NCBI RefSeq assembly: GCF_001701025.1 | Contig: NZ_CP016793.1 | Location: 496,001-560,000, forward strand | DNA from: Lentzea guizhouensis | Lineage (GTDB): Bacteria > Actinomycetota > Actinomycetes > Mycobacteriales > Pseudonocardiaceae | Direction: 5' to 3' | Length of the DNA: 64,000 nt | Part shown: in pieces, positions 43,276-52,571 of the stretch | Position numbering within the stretch: position 1 is the first letter of the stretch | Layout: the number at the start of each line of letters is the position of its first letter | Position numbers and translations under genes: made by a program | The notes under the pieces: model-generated | The model's input: the letters and a program-made list of their open reading frames with translations, nothing else | Told to the model about the DNA's origin: nothing | Databases searched by the model: none

Positions 43276-44754
43276 CTACACGTACAGCGACTTCGAGCTC
43301 CAGTCCGGTTCCGGCAGCGCCTTGCGGTCGGTCTTGCCGTTGCTCGTGATCGGCAGCTCGTCCACGACGACGAACCCGGCCGGCACCATGTGCTCGGGCA
43401 TGCCGGCGCGCAGGTGCCGGCGCAGCGCCCGCTTGTCGAGCTCCTCACCGGACTTGACGACCCATGCGAGAAGCCTGCGGTCACCGCTGGGGTGCGTGCG
43501 GACGCCGACCGCGGCGGTGCGGACCTGCGGGTGCTCGGTCAGCGCGTTCTCGACCTCGCCCGGCTCGATCCGGAAACCGCGCAGCTTGAACTGGTCGTCC
43601 ATCCGGCCCAGGAACTCGACCACACCGTCGGCGCGCTTCCGCGCCTGGTCACCGGTGCGGTAGTAGCGCTCGCCGTTCCAGCTGCCGCGGACGAACTTCT
43701 CCTCGGTCAGGTCCGGTCGCTTCCAGTAGCCGCGCGCGACCTGGGCGCCGCCGATCCAGAGCTCGCCGGGGGTGCCGGGTGCGACGGGCCTGCCGTCCGC
43801 GTCGACGACCACGACCTCGACGTTCTGCAGCTGGGTGCCGATCGGCACCGCGCCGCCCAGGTCCTCCTCGGCGCCGATGCGGTGGCAGGTGGCGAACGTC
43901 GTGGTCTCGGTGGGGCCGTAGCCGTTGACGATCCGCAGCTCCGGCACGGCTTCGCGCAACGCCCGCACGTGCGGCACGGACAGCACGTCGCCGCCGGACA
44001 GCACGGTGTGCAGGCCCTTGAACGCGGACACGTCGACGTCGATCTGCCGGTGGAACAGCGCCGCGGTGAGCCACAGGACGCTGATCTCGTTGGCGCGCAG
44101 CAGGTCGCCGAGCTCCTCCGCCTGGACGACACCGGGCGGGGCGAGCACGACGCGGGCGCCGTTGAGCAGAGCACCCCAGATCTCGAAGGTGGCGGCGTCG
44201 AACGCGACCGGGGCGAGCTGCAGGATCCGGTCCTCCGTCGTCACCTCGACGTAGTTCGGCGCGGTGACCAGGTTCGTGATGTTGCGGTGCTCGACCATCA
44301 CCGACTTCGGCTTGCCGGTGGAACCCGAGGTGTACATCAGGTAGGCGAGGTCCTCCGGTGCGACGGCCGGAAGCTCCACTGTGGACCGTACCCCGCGCGG
44401 CGGCACCTTGATCGTGGTGAACCCGGCGAAGAACCGGCCCACCACCAGGGAGACCTGCGCGTCGGCGAGCATCATCGACGCCCGCGACTCGGGGTCCTCC
44501 GGGTCGATCGGCACGTACGCGGCACCGGCCTTGAGCACGCCCAGCAGTGCCACGACGAGCTGCGCCGAGCGTTCCAGGCACACCGCCACCCGGTCGCCCA
44601 CCCGCACACCGGCCTCGACGAGCTCGCCCGCCAGCGCGTCGGACCACCTGTCCAGCTCCGCGTACGTCACCACGTCCCCGTTCGCGGACAGCGCGACCGC
44701 GTCCGGCGTCCTGGCCACCCGGCAGCGGAACGCGCCGGTCACCGATGCAGACAT
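43276..44754 (-). CDS. Stand-alone NRPS adenylation domain, valine-type code
   Basis: A 492-residue amino-acid adenylating enzyme. Core motifs include YTSGSTGKPKSV (A3), GYGPTETTT (A5), YRTGDQ (A7), DDQFKLRGFRIEPGEVE (A8) and NGKTDRKALP (A10 Lys). Reading the pocket against GrsA by eye gives D-A-F-W-L-G-G-T-F-K, which matches codes for valine. The partner carrier is the separate PCP at 41.9 kb. ATG at 44754. The nearby ilvBN genes could raise valine supply. Substrate is inferred, not proven. Confidence 0.9.
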   Translation of the reverse strand: MSASVTGAFRCRVARTPDAVALSANGDVVTYAELDRWSDALAGELVEAGVRVGDRVAVCLERSAQLVVALLGVLKAGAAYVPIDPEDPESRASMMLADAQVSLVVGRFFAGFTTIKVPPRGVRSTVELPAVAPEDLAYLMYTSGSTGKPKSVMVEHRNITNLVTAPNYVEVTTEDRILQLAPVAFDAATFEIWGALLNGARVVLAPPGVVQAEELGDLLRANEISVLWLTAALFHRQIDVDVSAFKGLHTVLSGGDVLSVPHVRALREAVPELRIVNGYGPTETTTFATCHRIGAEEDLGGAVPIGTQLQNVEVVVVDADGRPVAPGTPGELWIGGAQVARGYWKRPDLTEEKFVRGSWNGERYYRTGDQARKRADGVVEFLGRMDDQFKLRGFRIEPGEVENALTEHPQVRTAAVGVRTHPSGDRRLLAWVVKSGEELDKRALRRHLRAGMPEHMVPAGFVVVDELPITSNGKTDRKALPEPDWSSKSLYV

Positions 44755-44795
44755 GCCCCAGCTCCTCTCGCTTTCCCCCAGCCTGCGCGGGCGGC

Positions 44796-44811
44796 CTCGA
44801 TTCCCCCTCGG
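44796..44811. promoter_or_regulatory. Candidate SARP operator (A-domain/secreted protein)
   Basis: CTCGATT and CTCGGGT at 44796 and 44807, 11 bp apart (minus-strand heptamers CCGAGGG and TCGAGGC), in the divergent promoter of the adenylation-domain gene and the 157-residue secreted-protein gene. Confidence 0.45.
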
Positions 44812-44895
44812 GTCACAACTGGCACTACAGGGGTGTTTGAGCTGCGCGAACAACACTCAGCGCGTCCGCTGCCCACCTGACCGGAGGCGCCACCC

Positions 44896-45369
44896 ATGAA
44901 CGTCCGCAAGAAGGCACTGGCCGCCGTGGCCGTCTGTGCGCTCGCCGTCCCCGTCGTCGCCGCCGGCGGCGCCACCGCCAAGCCGAACTACGAGGACGCC
45001 CTCGTCGGCCGCTGGGACCTCACCGTCACCATCCACATCGAACAGCCGCCGCTGCTGACACCGCTGTTCTGCGACTTCACCGCCGACTACCAGCTGCACT
45101 GCGAGACGAAGCCGGGCTACCCGGACCCGCTCGAGGGCCGCGGCGTGTGGACCGCGCAGAAGGACGGCCAGTTCAGCTTCTGGATCACCCACCACGCCCA
45201 CCGCGACGCGAACGGCAACCCGGTCGGCTCGATCAACGCGAGCCACCTGGGCAAGATCAGCACCAACAAGAAGAAGTTCACCACCAAGGCGCACACCTAC
45301 ATCGACATGAACGACGGCAGCCCCTGGCAGGGCCCCGTCAACGTGGACGGCGCCGCGTTCCGCATCTAG
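44896..45369 (+). CDS. Secreted small beta-rich protein (second)
   Basis: A 157-residue protein with a Sec signal (MNVRKKALAAVAVCALAVPV, cleavage near AGGATA). The mature part starts KPNYEDALVGRWDLTVTI and contains GRGVWTAQKDGQFSFWITH, a pattern recalling the beta-rich proteins at 33.9 and 41.3 kb. Two Cys (FCDFTADYQLHCET) could form a disulfide. Function unknown. It is followed by two terminators. Confidence 0.75.
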   Translation: MNVRKKALAAVAVCALAVPVVAAGGATAKPNYEDALVGRWDLTVTIHIEQPPLLTPLFCDFTADYQLHCETKPGYPDPLEGRGVWTAQKDGQFSFWITHHAHRDANGNPVGSINASHLGKISTNKKKFTTKAHTYIDMNDGSPWQGPVNVDGAAFRI

Positions 45370-45384
45370 ACCTCCGCCACGCAG

Positions 45385-45464
45385 AAGGCCTCTCAGGGAC
45401 TGCTGAGGGGCCTTTTCCGTGCCCGCACAACGCAGAAGGCCCCGGACCAGGTGGTCCGGGGCCT
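45385..45464. terminator. Two tandem terminators
   Basis: First hairpin: 12-bp arms at 45385-45396 and 45403-45414 (one G-T pair), followed by TTTCC. Second: perfect 13-bp arms at 45437-45449 and 45452-45464. They separate the convergent secreted-protein and exporter genes. Confidence 0.85.
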
Positions 45465-45477
45465 CTGAGGTGGGGGA

Positions 45478-47232
45478 CTACGCCTTGGCGGTGTCCTCAG
45501 CGCCTTCCTCGGCGGCGTCCTCGGCGGGAGCGCCCCACTCCTCCTGCTTCAGCCAGCGAGGCAGGAAGGAGGCCAGCAGCAGCGCGAGGGCCGCGAAGCC
45601 GAAGCCGACGTACAGCGTGGTGCGGAACGCGCCCGTGAAGGACTCACCCGCGGCCTGGTGCGTGTACCTGTCGGCGATGGCCTTGGCCTGCGCGTCGTTC
45701 TGCAGCGTGGTGCACGCCGCCGCGCCCGCCTCCGGGGTGCCGGCGAAGTTGTTGCTGCCGCACACCTTGAAGGCGTTGGTCAGCTCGTCGGCCTTGCCCT
45801 CGGCCACACCGGCCGCCACGAGCTCCTGGCGGACCTGCGGGGCCAGCGAGTCCACGTTGGTCGCGCCCTGGGAAGCGAGCGGCGCGAAGAACGCGAGGGT
45901 CACGACCGAGATGCCGACCGCGAAACCGAGCTGCTGCTTGGTGTTGATCAGGCCCGACGCCGCACCCGCGTCCTGGTGCGGCACCTCCTGCAGTGCGAAC
46001 AGCGCGATCGGGGTGGCCGTCATGCCGAAGCCGAGACCGATCAGCAGCAGCCCGGGCACGAGGCCCCAGCTGGTGATGTCGGGGCTGACGGTCAGCAGCA
46101 TCACCGCGACACCGATGGCGATCACGACGGCACCGACCTGCAGGACGGCCCGGCCGAACTTCGGCACCAGCGCGACGACCGAGGCCGACGCGGTGATGAA
46201 CGCACCGATGCAGAACGCCAGCAGCGTGACACCCGTGCGCAGCGGCGAGAAGCCCAGGCCCTCCTGCAGGAACAGGTACAGAGCCAGCATGAACATGCCG
46301 GTGAAGGTGAACATGCCCAGCATCAGCGCCAGCGCCGCGGAGAAGCTGCGGGACTTGAACAGGCTCAGCGGGATGAGCGGCATGCCGTCCTTGCGCTGCT
46401 TGGCCCGCTCGTAGGCGATGAAGCCGATGAAACCGACCACCGAGGCGGCCATCAGCACGAAGCCCCACGCCGGCCAGTGCAGCTCACGGCCGAAGGTCAG
46501 CGGGAACAGCAGGGCGGTGAGGCTGACCGTGGCGAGGACGACACCGATGAGGTCGAGGCGGATCTTGTACGGCGCCTTGGACTCGTTGATGTACTTCCAG
46601 CCGAGGACGTAGCCGATGATGCCGATCGGGACGTTGACGAGGAAGATCGTCCGCCAGTCCCAGCCGAAGACGTTCCACGCCACCAGCAGGCCGCCGACGA
46701 GCGGGGCGATCGTGGCCGCGAGACCACCGATGGTGCCCTGGATCGCGAAGACCGCGCCCTTCTCCTTGTCCGGGAAGGTGACGTGGATGATCGACATGAC
46801 CTGCGGGACCATCAGACCGGCCGCGAGGCCCTGGGCGAGACGGGAGATCACGAGCATCTCGGGGTTGACCGCGATGCCGCACAGGAACGACGTGACGACG
46901 AAGCCGAGCACGCCGAGCTGGAACATCTTGCGGCGGCCGTAGATGTCGCCGAGGCGGCCGCCGGTGATCAGCGTGAGGGCGAACGCGAAGACGTAGCCCG
47001 CGGTGATCCACTGCAGCTGCACGAAGCTCGCGCCCATGCCGTGCTGGATCGCGGGGAGCGCGACGTTGACGATGCTGCCGTCCAGCATGTCCATGAACGT
47101 CGCGACGGTCATGATGATGAACGCGACCCAGCGGCGCGGGTCGGCCGCCGGCGCGTCAACGACCGCAGCCGCCTGCACACCGGCAGTCGCCGTTGGCGAC
47201 TCCAGGTCGGGATTGGTATTGGTGGAGGTCAC
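45478..47232 (-). CDS. MFS drug exporter, DHA2 family (2)
   Basis: A 584-residue, about 14-TM exporter. MDMLDGSIVNVALPAI and TGGRLGDIYGRRK are family signatures. It is about 100 residues longer than the first exporter because of a hydrophilic loop of about 80 residues before the last helix (ASQGATNVDSLAPQV to RYTHQAAGES), with two Cys. This extracytoplasmic loop is common in actinobacterial DHA2 pumps. Probably self-resistance. It is preceded by a terminator, so it has its own promoter. Confidence 0.93.
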   Translation of the reverse strand: MTSTNTNPDLESPTATAGVQAAAVVDAPAADPRRWVAFIIMTVATFMDMLDGSIVNVALPAIQHGMGASFVQLQWITAGYVFAFALTLITGGRLGDIYGRRKMFQLGVLGFVVTSFLCGIAVNPEMLVISRLAQGLAAGLMVPQVMSIIHVTFPDKEKGAVFAIQGTIGGLAATIAPLVGGLLVAWNVFGWDWRTIFLVNVPIGIIGYVLGWKYINESKAPYKIRLDLIGVVLATVSLTALLFPLTFGRELHWPAWGFVLMAASVVGFIGFIAYERAKQRKDGMPLIPLSLFKSRSFSAALALMLGMFTFTGMFMLALYLFLQEGLGFSPLRTGVTLLAFCIGAFITASASVVALVPKFGRAVLQVGAVVIAIGVAVMLLTVSPDITSWGLVPGLLLIGLGFGMTATPIALFALQEVPHQDAGAASGLINTKQQLGFAVGISVVTLAFFAPLASQGATNVDSLAPQVRQELVAAGVAEGKADELTNAFKVCGSNNFAGTPEAGAAACTTLQNDAQAKAIADRYTHQAAGESFTGAFRTTLYVGFGFAALALLLASFLPRWLKQEEWGAPAEDAAEEGAEDTAKA

Positions 47233-47430
47233 GATTTCTCCTCAGAAGGCTTGTTGCGCTGCGCACGACAGGCGATGGCTCAGGACTACTCGGGGTGGCG
47301 GAAAGCCGGTCGAGTTGAACGAGGTCCCACCTCCTGCCTGAAAGACGACTGCCGGTCGATGCCCCTCAGGGTGATCCCCTCCGCTTGAGTCCCGGTCAGG
47401 CCGCGGCGGAGTGGAACGCGGGCACGCCTG

Positions 47431-47464
47431 CGGCCCCGACGCCCGTGCAGTGGCGTCGGGGCCG
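47431..47464 (-). terminator. Terminator after the hydroxylase gene
   Basis: Perfect 13-bp arms CGGCCCCGACGCC (47431-47443) and GGCGTCGGGGCCG (47452-47464), 13 bases beyond the hydroxylase stop. Confidence 0.8.
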
Positions 47465-47476
47465 ATATTCCAGGCG

Positions 47477-48556
47477 TCAGTTCACAACGGACGCCGGGTA
47501 GGTGCGCACGGACGCGGTTTCGTACCGCAGCGCCACGTGGCTGGAGCAGCTCACCACGTCACGCCAGAACCGTTGCAGCGCACCACCCTCCGCGAGCCCG
47601 CCGGTGCCGGCGGCCCGCACCAGGCCGCCGACCGCGTCGACCAGGACCTCGGCCACGTAGGCGACGTTGCGCTCGTTGCGCGCCATCGCGGCCGGGGTGA
47701 ACTCGCGGTCGTCGAGCACTCGGGCGTTCTGCTCCACGAGCAGCTTCGCCGACTCGACCTGGCCGGACGCGCGGACCAGGTCGACCGCGGACGTGACGGA
47801 CTGCTTCTTCCCCGACAGCACCGAGACGCACGCGTCGAGCGCTCCCATCGCCGCGCCGACGGCCGGAGCGACGAACGTGAGGCCGCCGACCGCCTGGAAC
47901 GGGACGTTGTGGCTCGGCACCGGCGACCAGCTGGTGCCGGTGAGCAGATCAGCACGGTTGAGCGACAGGTGGGACGGCACGAAGACGTCGTCCACCACGA
48001 CGGCGTGACTGCTCGTGGCCTTCATGCCGACGCTGTCCCACGTTTCCAGCACGGTGAAGTCCTCGCGCGGCACCGCGAAGAAGCGGCCCTCGTCGCCGAT
48101 CATGCCGCACAGCAACGCCCAGTCGGCGAAGTCGACGCCGCTGACGTAGGTCCAGCGGCCGCTGAGCCGGTGCCCGCCGTCGACGACCGTGCCCTTGCCC
48201 ATGGGCGGCTGGCCGGTCACGACGAACGTGTCGGGGCCGGACGCCCAGATCTCGTCATGGCCTTCCTCGGGCAGCAGACCCGCGAACCGCGACGAGTACG
48301 CGGACAGCGACGCGCACCACGCCGCCGCCGAGCAGCCCTGGCCCACGGTGAAGACGGCCTCGGTCAGCTCCGCGAACGTGCCCTGCGCCCCACCGCGTCC
48401 GGCTGCGACGAAGTGCCGCGCGAACCCGGCGTCGCGCAGTGCCTCCACGACCTCGGGCGCCAGCCTGCGGGTGGCGTCGGCCTCGGCCGCGTGCTCCGCG
48501 GCGATCAGCTTCACCTTCTCCGCGGCCTCGGCCAGCCCTGTGTGTTGAGCGGTCAC
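47477..48556 (-). CDS. FMN-dependent hydroxylase (acyl-CoA dehydrogenase fold)
   Basis: A 359-residue protein of the two-component monooxygenase type (HpaB/ActVA-ORF5-like group D). EALRDAGFARHFVAAGRGG and VTGQPPMGKGTVVDGG with LSGRWTYVSGVDFADWALL are typical. It would hydroxylate an aromatic polyketide with reduced flavin supplied by a reductase that is not obvious in the cluster. It lacks acyl-CoA dehydrogenase specificity features. GTG start after GGAGG. It follows the SnoaL-like gene by 24 bases. Confidence 0.87.
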   Translation of the reverse strand: MTAQHTGLAEAAEKVKLIAAEHAAEADATRRLAPEVVEALRDAGFARHFVAAGRGGAQGTFAELTEAVFTVGQGCSAAAWCASLSAYSSRFAGLLPEEGHDEIWASGPDTFVVTGQPPMGKGTVVDGGHRLSGRWTYVSGVDFADWALLCGMIGDEGRFFAVPREDFTVLETWDSVGMKATSSHAVVVDDVFVPSHLSLNRADLLTGTSWSPVPSHNVPFQAVGGLTFVAPAVGAAMGALDACVSVLSGKKQSVTSAVDLVRASGQVESAKLLVEQNARVLDDREFTPAAMARNERNVAYVAEVLVDAVGGLVRAAGTGGLAEGGALQRFWRDVVSCSSHVALRYETASVRTYPASVVN

Positions 48557-48580
48557 CTCGTCACCTCCTGTCGGTACGGC

Positions 48581-49018
48581 TCACGCGGCCTGGACGGGCA
48601 GGTCGCGGTGGATCGTGCGGGACTTGGTGTAGAGCTTGCCGTCGATGCGCACGAGCACGTCCTCGATGGAGAACGTCGGCTCGAAGCTGACGACGCCCTC
48701 GGCGGTCGTGCGGGTGACGAGCGAGGCGTAGCTGACGTTCAGCGTGTTCTCGTCGACCTCTTCGACCAGGTAGTGGTCGTTCCAGTGCCGCACGGCGACT
48801 CCCTTGTAGCGGGGCAGCGCGGCGCTGGCGCCGGCGATCAGGGCGGCACGGCCCTCGACCTTCTCACCGCGGTGGGCGTGGTCGGTGACCCCGTCCTCGG
48901 TGAACGTCTGGGCGTAGCCCTCCACGTCCAACGAGTCGAGCAGCCGCATCTGCTGGGCGTAGAACGTCTGGACCTCGATGTAGACCGCAACATTGGCGGC
49001 AACACTGACTGGGGACAC
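48581..49018 (-). CDS. SnoaL-like/NTF2-fold protein
   Basis: A 145-residue NTF2-fold protein: VYIEVQTFYAQQMRLLDSLD, YAQTFTEDGVTDHA, RHWNDHYLVEE and KSRTIHRDL. Members in aromatic polyketide clusters act as cyclases or hydroxylase partners. It is first in an operon with the flavin hydroxylase, suggesting they act on the same intermediate. GTG at 49018 with GGAG seven bases upstream; the longer upstream frame is not used. Confidence 0.87.
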   Translation of the reverse strand: MSPVSVAANVAVYIEVQTFYAQQMRLLDSLDVEGYAQTFTEDGVTDHAHRGEKVEGRAALIAGASAALPRYKGVAVRHWNDHYLVEEVDENTLNVSYASLVTRTTAEGVVSFEPTFSIEDVLVRIDGKLYTKSRTIHRDLPVQAA

Positions 49019-49095
49019 GACAACTCCTCGGTCTGCCGGTTTCGCTACCGCGAATATGGGTGGCGGCACTGGACATCCGGTCGAGCCGTCCTGGT

Positions 49096-49124
49096 TCGAC
49101 CTCGGTTCGATCGGCGGTCGAGAC
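49096..49124. promoter_or_regulatory. Triple 11-bp SARP-type direct repeat
   Basis: TCGACCT (49096), TCGATCG (49107) and TCGAGAC (49118): three heptamers with exact 11-bp periodicity in the divergent promoter between the SnoaL-like and SRPBCC genes. This is the clearest SARP-operator candidate in the window. Confidence 0.7.
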
Positions 49125-49180
49125 AACCCGGTCACGGTGGGTGCGACAGCACCTGAAACCCAACTCGCGAGGAGGGCCAC

Positions 49181-49663
49181 ATGGCCTCAACTCCCGATGT
49201 CGCCAAGTCGGTGACGGTCGAGGCGACGATCGAGCAGGCGTTCGCGATCTTCGCCGGGCGGCCGATCGAGTGGTGGCCCGAGTCGCACGTCTTCGTCAAG
49301 GACCGGCAGGCCATCACGATCGAACCGTTCGTCGGCGGGCGCTACTTCGAGCGCGGCGCGGACGGCGAGGAGATCGCCTGGGGCACCATCACCGAGTGGG
49401 ACCCGCCGAAGCGCCTCGTGATGACGTGGCGGGTCGGCCCCTACTGGCAGCCGATCTTCGACGACGAGAAGGCCTCGTTCATCAAGGTGGACTTCGAGGT
49501 CGTCGGCCCGGCCACCACGAAGGTCACGCTGACGCACGCCGACCTGCACCGCCACGGTGAGATCGCCGAAGGCATCCACAAGGCCCTCGACGGTCCGTCG
49601 CCGGGCGAGACGCTGGAGAAGTACGCCGGCGTCGTCGAGCGTCACGTTCCCAAGGCGGCCTGA
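49181..49663 (+). CDS. SRPBCC (AHSA1-like) protein
   Basis: A 160-residue START/Bet v1-fold protein: VTVEATIEQAFAIFAGRPIEWWP, FVGGRYFERGADGEEIAWGTI and ALDGPSPGETLEKYAG. Similar single-domain proteins act as late-ring polyketide cyclases, but AHSA1-like proteins have other roles as well. ATG at 49181 after GAGGAGGGCC. It is the only gene of its transcript and sits under a strong SARP-type repeat, which favours a pathway role. Confidence 0.85.
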   Translation: MASTPDVAKSVTVEATIEQAFAIFAGRPIEWWPESHVFVKDRQAITIEPFVGGRYFERGADGEEIAWGTITEWDPPKRLVMTWRVGPYWQPIFDDEKASFIKVDFEVVGPATTKVTLTHADLHRHGEIAEGIHKALDGPSPGETLEKYAGVVERHVPKAA

Positions 49664-49717
49664 GACAGCTGGACACTGTGCCTTGTTTTGCTGGCGCGAG
49701 TTCTCAGGCACACAAAA

Positions 49718-49755
49718 GGAAACGGCCGCCCCAAGCCTCCGGGGCGGCCGTTTCC
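49718..49755. terminator. Bidirectional hairpin
   Basis: Perfect 15-bp arms (49718-49732 and 49741-49755) with an 8-nt loop, between the convergent SRPBCC and ilvN genes. Confidence 0.88.
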
Positions 49756-49762
49756 CGTTGTC

Positions 49763-50029
49763 TCAGGCGCCGAGCTCGAGCGCCTCGTCGTCGGTGCGGT
49801 CGACGACGTTCTTCACGTCGACGATGCGGCTGAGCTGCTTGACGAGCTGGGCGGGCGTGCGGCCGGGTTGCAGGTCGACCACGACGTCGAGGCGGGACAG
49901 GTCGCCGCGGTCGGCCGGGCCGAGGCTCAGCGACTCGACGTCGACGCCGCGGCTGGAGAACAGCACCACGACCCGGGCCAGCGCGCCCGGCTCGTTGCGC
50001 AGCAGCAGGGAAAGCGAATGTCTGGTCAT
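49763..50029 (-). CDS. ilvN: Acetolactate synthase small subunit, short form
   Basis: An 88-residue ACT-domain protein (LLLRNEPGALARVVVLFSSRGVDVESLSL). Housekeeping actinobacterial IlvN is roughly twice as long; this resembles short IlvM/IlvN-type subunits, so feedback control by valine may be weakened. ATG overlaps the ilvB stop by ATGA. There is no ilvC next to it, which supports an accessory, cluster-dedicated enzyme. Confidence 0.88.
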   Translation of the reverse strand: MTRHSLSLLLRNEPGALARVVVLFSSRGVDVESLSLGPADRGDLSRLDVVVDLQPGRTPAQLVKQLSRIVDVKNVVDRTDDEALELGA

Positions 50030-51735
50030 CACTCTTCCTCGTCGAACAGGGGGCGGATTCCTCGTGCGGCCATGACCTCGTCGTTGCCGGTGCCCGCGGC
50101 GACCATCGGCCAGACCTGGGCGTCCTGTCCCACCACGAAGTCGATGACGACCGGCCGGTCGTGGACGGACATGGCCTCGAGGATGACGTCGTCCACTTCG
50201 GACTGGCTCGTGCACCGCAGGCCGACGCAGCCCAGCGCCTCGGCGAGCTTCACGAAGTCCGGGTGCCGGTCGTGGGTGCCGAGCCGGGTGTTGGAGTAGC
50301 GGCCGTCGTAGAACAGGGTCTGCCACTGCCGGACCATGCCGAGGTTGCCGTTGTTGATGATCGCGACCTTGATCGGGATGCCCTCGGCGGCGCAGGTGGC
50401 GAGCTCCTGGTTGGTCATCTGGAAGCAGCCGTCGCCGTCGATCGCCCACACCGTGCGGTCCGGGACGCCGGTCTGCGCGCCCATCGCGGCGGGTACGGCG
50501 AACCCCATCGTGCCGGCGCCGCCGGAGTTGATGAACGAGCCGGGGCGTTCGTAGCGGACGTACTGCGCGGCCCACATCTGGTGCTGGCCGACGCCCGAGG
50601 TGTAGACGGCCTCGGGGCCGGCGAGGGTGCTGAGCCGTTCGACGACGTACTGCGGGGCGAGCGAACCGTCTTCCGGGTGGTCGTAGCCGAGCGGGTAGGT
50701 GGTGCGCAGACCGTCCAGGTAGGACCACCACGCGGTGAGGTCGGGGACGTGGCCGACGACCGCGTTGAGCGCGGCGAGCACGTCGCGGCAGTCGCCCACG
50801 ATGCCGACGTCGGCCTTGCGGTTCTTGGAGATCTCGGCGGGGTCGATGTCGGCGTGCACCACCGCGGCGTGCGGGGCGAAGTGCGGCAGCGACCCGGTGA
50901 CCCGGTCGTCGAACCGGGTCCCCAGCGCGATCAGCAGGTCGGCCTTCTGCAGGGCGGCCACGGCGGGCACCGTGCCGTGCATGCCCGGCATCCCCAGGTG
51001 CTGCCGGTGCGAGTCGGGGAACGCGCCGCGTGCCATCAGCGTGGTGACGACCGGGATGCCGGTCTTGTTGGCCAGCTTGAGCAGTTCCGCCGCGGCGCCG
51101 GAGCGGACCACTCCCCCGCCGACGTAGAACACCGGCCGTTGCGACGTTCCGATGAGCTGCGCGGCGTTGCGGACCTGCACCGGCGAGAGCACCGGCCGGG
51201 ACGCTGCCGTGATCTGGGGCGGCGTGTAGGTCGTGGCGGCAGCGAGCACGTCCTTGGGCAGGTCCACCAGCACCGGGCCCGGCCGTCCCGAGGAAGCGAG
51301 CTGGAACGCCTCGGCGATCACCCGCGGGATGTCGGCGGGGTCGAGCACCTGGAAGCCGTGCTTGGTGATCGGCAGCGTGATGCTGCGGATGTCCGCCTCC
51401 TGGAAGGCGTCCGTGCCGATCACCGACCGGCTGACCTGGCCGGTGATCGCCACGATCGGCACGGAGTCCATGTACGCGTCGGCGAGCGGGGTGACCAGGT
51501 TCGTCGCCCCCGGACCCGACGTCGCCATGCACACGCCCACCCTGCCGGTCGCCTGCGCGTACCCCTGCGCGGCGTGGCCCGCCCCCTGCTCGTGGCGCAC
51601 CAGCACGTGCCTGATCTTCGAGTCGAACAGCGGGTCGTACGCGGGCAGGATCGCCCCGCCGGGCATCCCGAAGATCACCTCGCAGCCCACGTCCTCAAGC
51701 GCCTTGATCAACGCACCTGCACCGGTGGTCTCCAC
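50029..51735 (-). CDS. ilvB: Acetolactate synthase large subunit
   Basis: A 568-residue ThDP enzyme joining two pyruvates to 2-acetolactate (first step to valine). Visible are [27 protein letters not shown] N-terminal segments, the FAD region and the ThDP motif [18 protein letters not shown]...[13 protein letters not shown] start. Set 20 bases after the second SARP gene on the same strand, so it may be co-transcribed with that activator. Together with the valine-type A domain it suggests precursor supply for the pathway. Confidence 0.94.
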   Translation of the reverse strand: METTGAGALIKALEDVGCEVIFGMPGGAILPAYDPLFDSKIRHVLVRHEQGAGHAAQGYAQATGRVGVCMATSGPGATNLVTPLADAYMDSVPIVAITGQVSRSVIGTDAFQEADIRSITLPITKHGFQVLDPADIPRVIAEAFQLASSGRPGPVLVDLPKDVLAAATTYTPPQITAASRPVLSPVQVRNAAQLIGTSQRPVFYVGGGVVRSGAAAELLKLANKTGIPVVTTLMARGAFPDSHRQHLGMPGMHGTVPAVAALQKADLLIALGTRFDDRVTGSLPHFAPHAAVVHADIDPAEISKNRKADVGIVGDCRDVLAALNAVVGHVPDLTAWWSYLDGLRTTYPLGYDHPEDGSLAPQYVVERLSTLAGPEAVYTSGVGQHQMWAAQYVRYERPGSFINSGGAGTMGFAVPAAMGAQTGVPDRTVWAIDGDGCFQMTNQELATCAAEGIPIKVAIINNGNLGMVRQWQTLFYDGRYSNTRLGTHDRHPDFVKLAEALGCVGLRCTSQSEVDDVILEAMSVHDRPVVIDFVVGQDAQVWPMVAAGTGNDEVMAARGIRPLFDEEE

Positions 51736-51755
51736 GATGTGCTCCCGACGGGGTT

Positions 51756-52571
51756 TCAGCCCGCGAGCTGACGCTCCAGCTGGCGAGGGGACAGGGGCTT
51801 GTCGAGCGACGGTTCCGAGCTCAGGATCGCCCGCTGCAACTGACGCAGCCTTTCGGACGGCTCAAGCCCGAGCTCCTCGATCAACGTGTCCCGCAGCGAC
51901 TGGTAGGCCTCCAGCGACTTCCACTGCCGGCCCGCCCGGTAGAGCGCGAGCATGTACTGCGCGCACAGGTTCTCGTGCATCGGGTGCTGCGCGGTCAGCA
52001 CGGACAGCTCGCTCAGCAGCGACTGGTGTTTGCCCAGCTGGAGGTCGGCCTCGATGCGCGTCTCCAGCACGCCCAGGCGGCTCTCCTGCAACCGGGTGAC
52101 CTCCATGCCCAGCCGGACCCCGATCTGCACGTCCACCAGCACCGGCCCGCGCCACACCTCGGCGGCGCTGCGCAGCAACCGGCTCGCGGACTCCAGGTCA
52201 CCGATCTCGAACGCGCGCTGACCCGCGGTCGCGAGCCGCTCGTAGCTGCGCACGTCCACGGCCTCCGGCGGCACGTCCAGCATGTAGCCGCCGTAGCGGG
52301 TCACCAGGACGTTCTTCGCGACACCGGGACCGTCCCCCGGCATGGCCGCCTCGATGCGCCGACGCACCTGCAGCACGTAGGTCTGCAGCGTGGTGAGCGC
52401 GCTGCGTGGCGGTGTCATCCCCCAGAGCTCTTCGATCAACGTCGGCACCGTGACGACGTGCCCGGCCTGCAACCCCAGCAGCGAGAGCACCTGGCGCGGC
52501 TTCACCGCGCTCGGCGCGATCGAAACACCGTTCTCCCGTGCCTCCAGCGGTCCGAGAACCTTGATCTCCAT
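51756..52571 (-). CDS. SARP-family pathway activator (copy 2)
   Basis: A 271-residue small SARP with the same layout as copy 1: winged helix ([38 protein letters not shown]) and activation domain ([21 protein letters not shown]). Long shared strings with the copy at 18.1 kb show paralogy. ATG preceded by GGGAGG. It is divergent from the kinase at 52.9 kb and upstream of ilvBN. Confidence 0.94.
   Translation of the reverse strand: MEIKVLGPLEARENGVSIAPSAVKPRQVLSLLGLQAGHVVTVPTLIEELWGMTPPRSALTTLQTYVLQVRRRIEAAMPGDGPGVAKNVLVTRYGGYMLDVPPEAVDVRSYERLATAGQRAFEIGDLESASRLLRSAAEVWRGPVLVDVQIGVRLGMEVTRLQESRLGVLETRIEADLQLGKHQSLLSELSVLTAQHPMHENLCAQYMLALYRAGRQWKSLEAYQSLRDTLIEELGLEPSERLRQLQRAILSSEPSLDKPLSPRQLERQLAG

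Noticed and set aside
47477..48556. Ordinary acyl-CoA dehydrogenase
   Set aside because: Sequence pattern and pairing with a SnoaL-like gene fit the flavin-dependent hydroxylase branch of the fold better, and no beta-oxidation genes are near.
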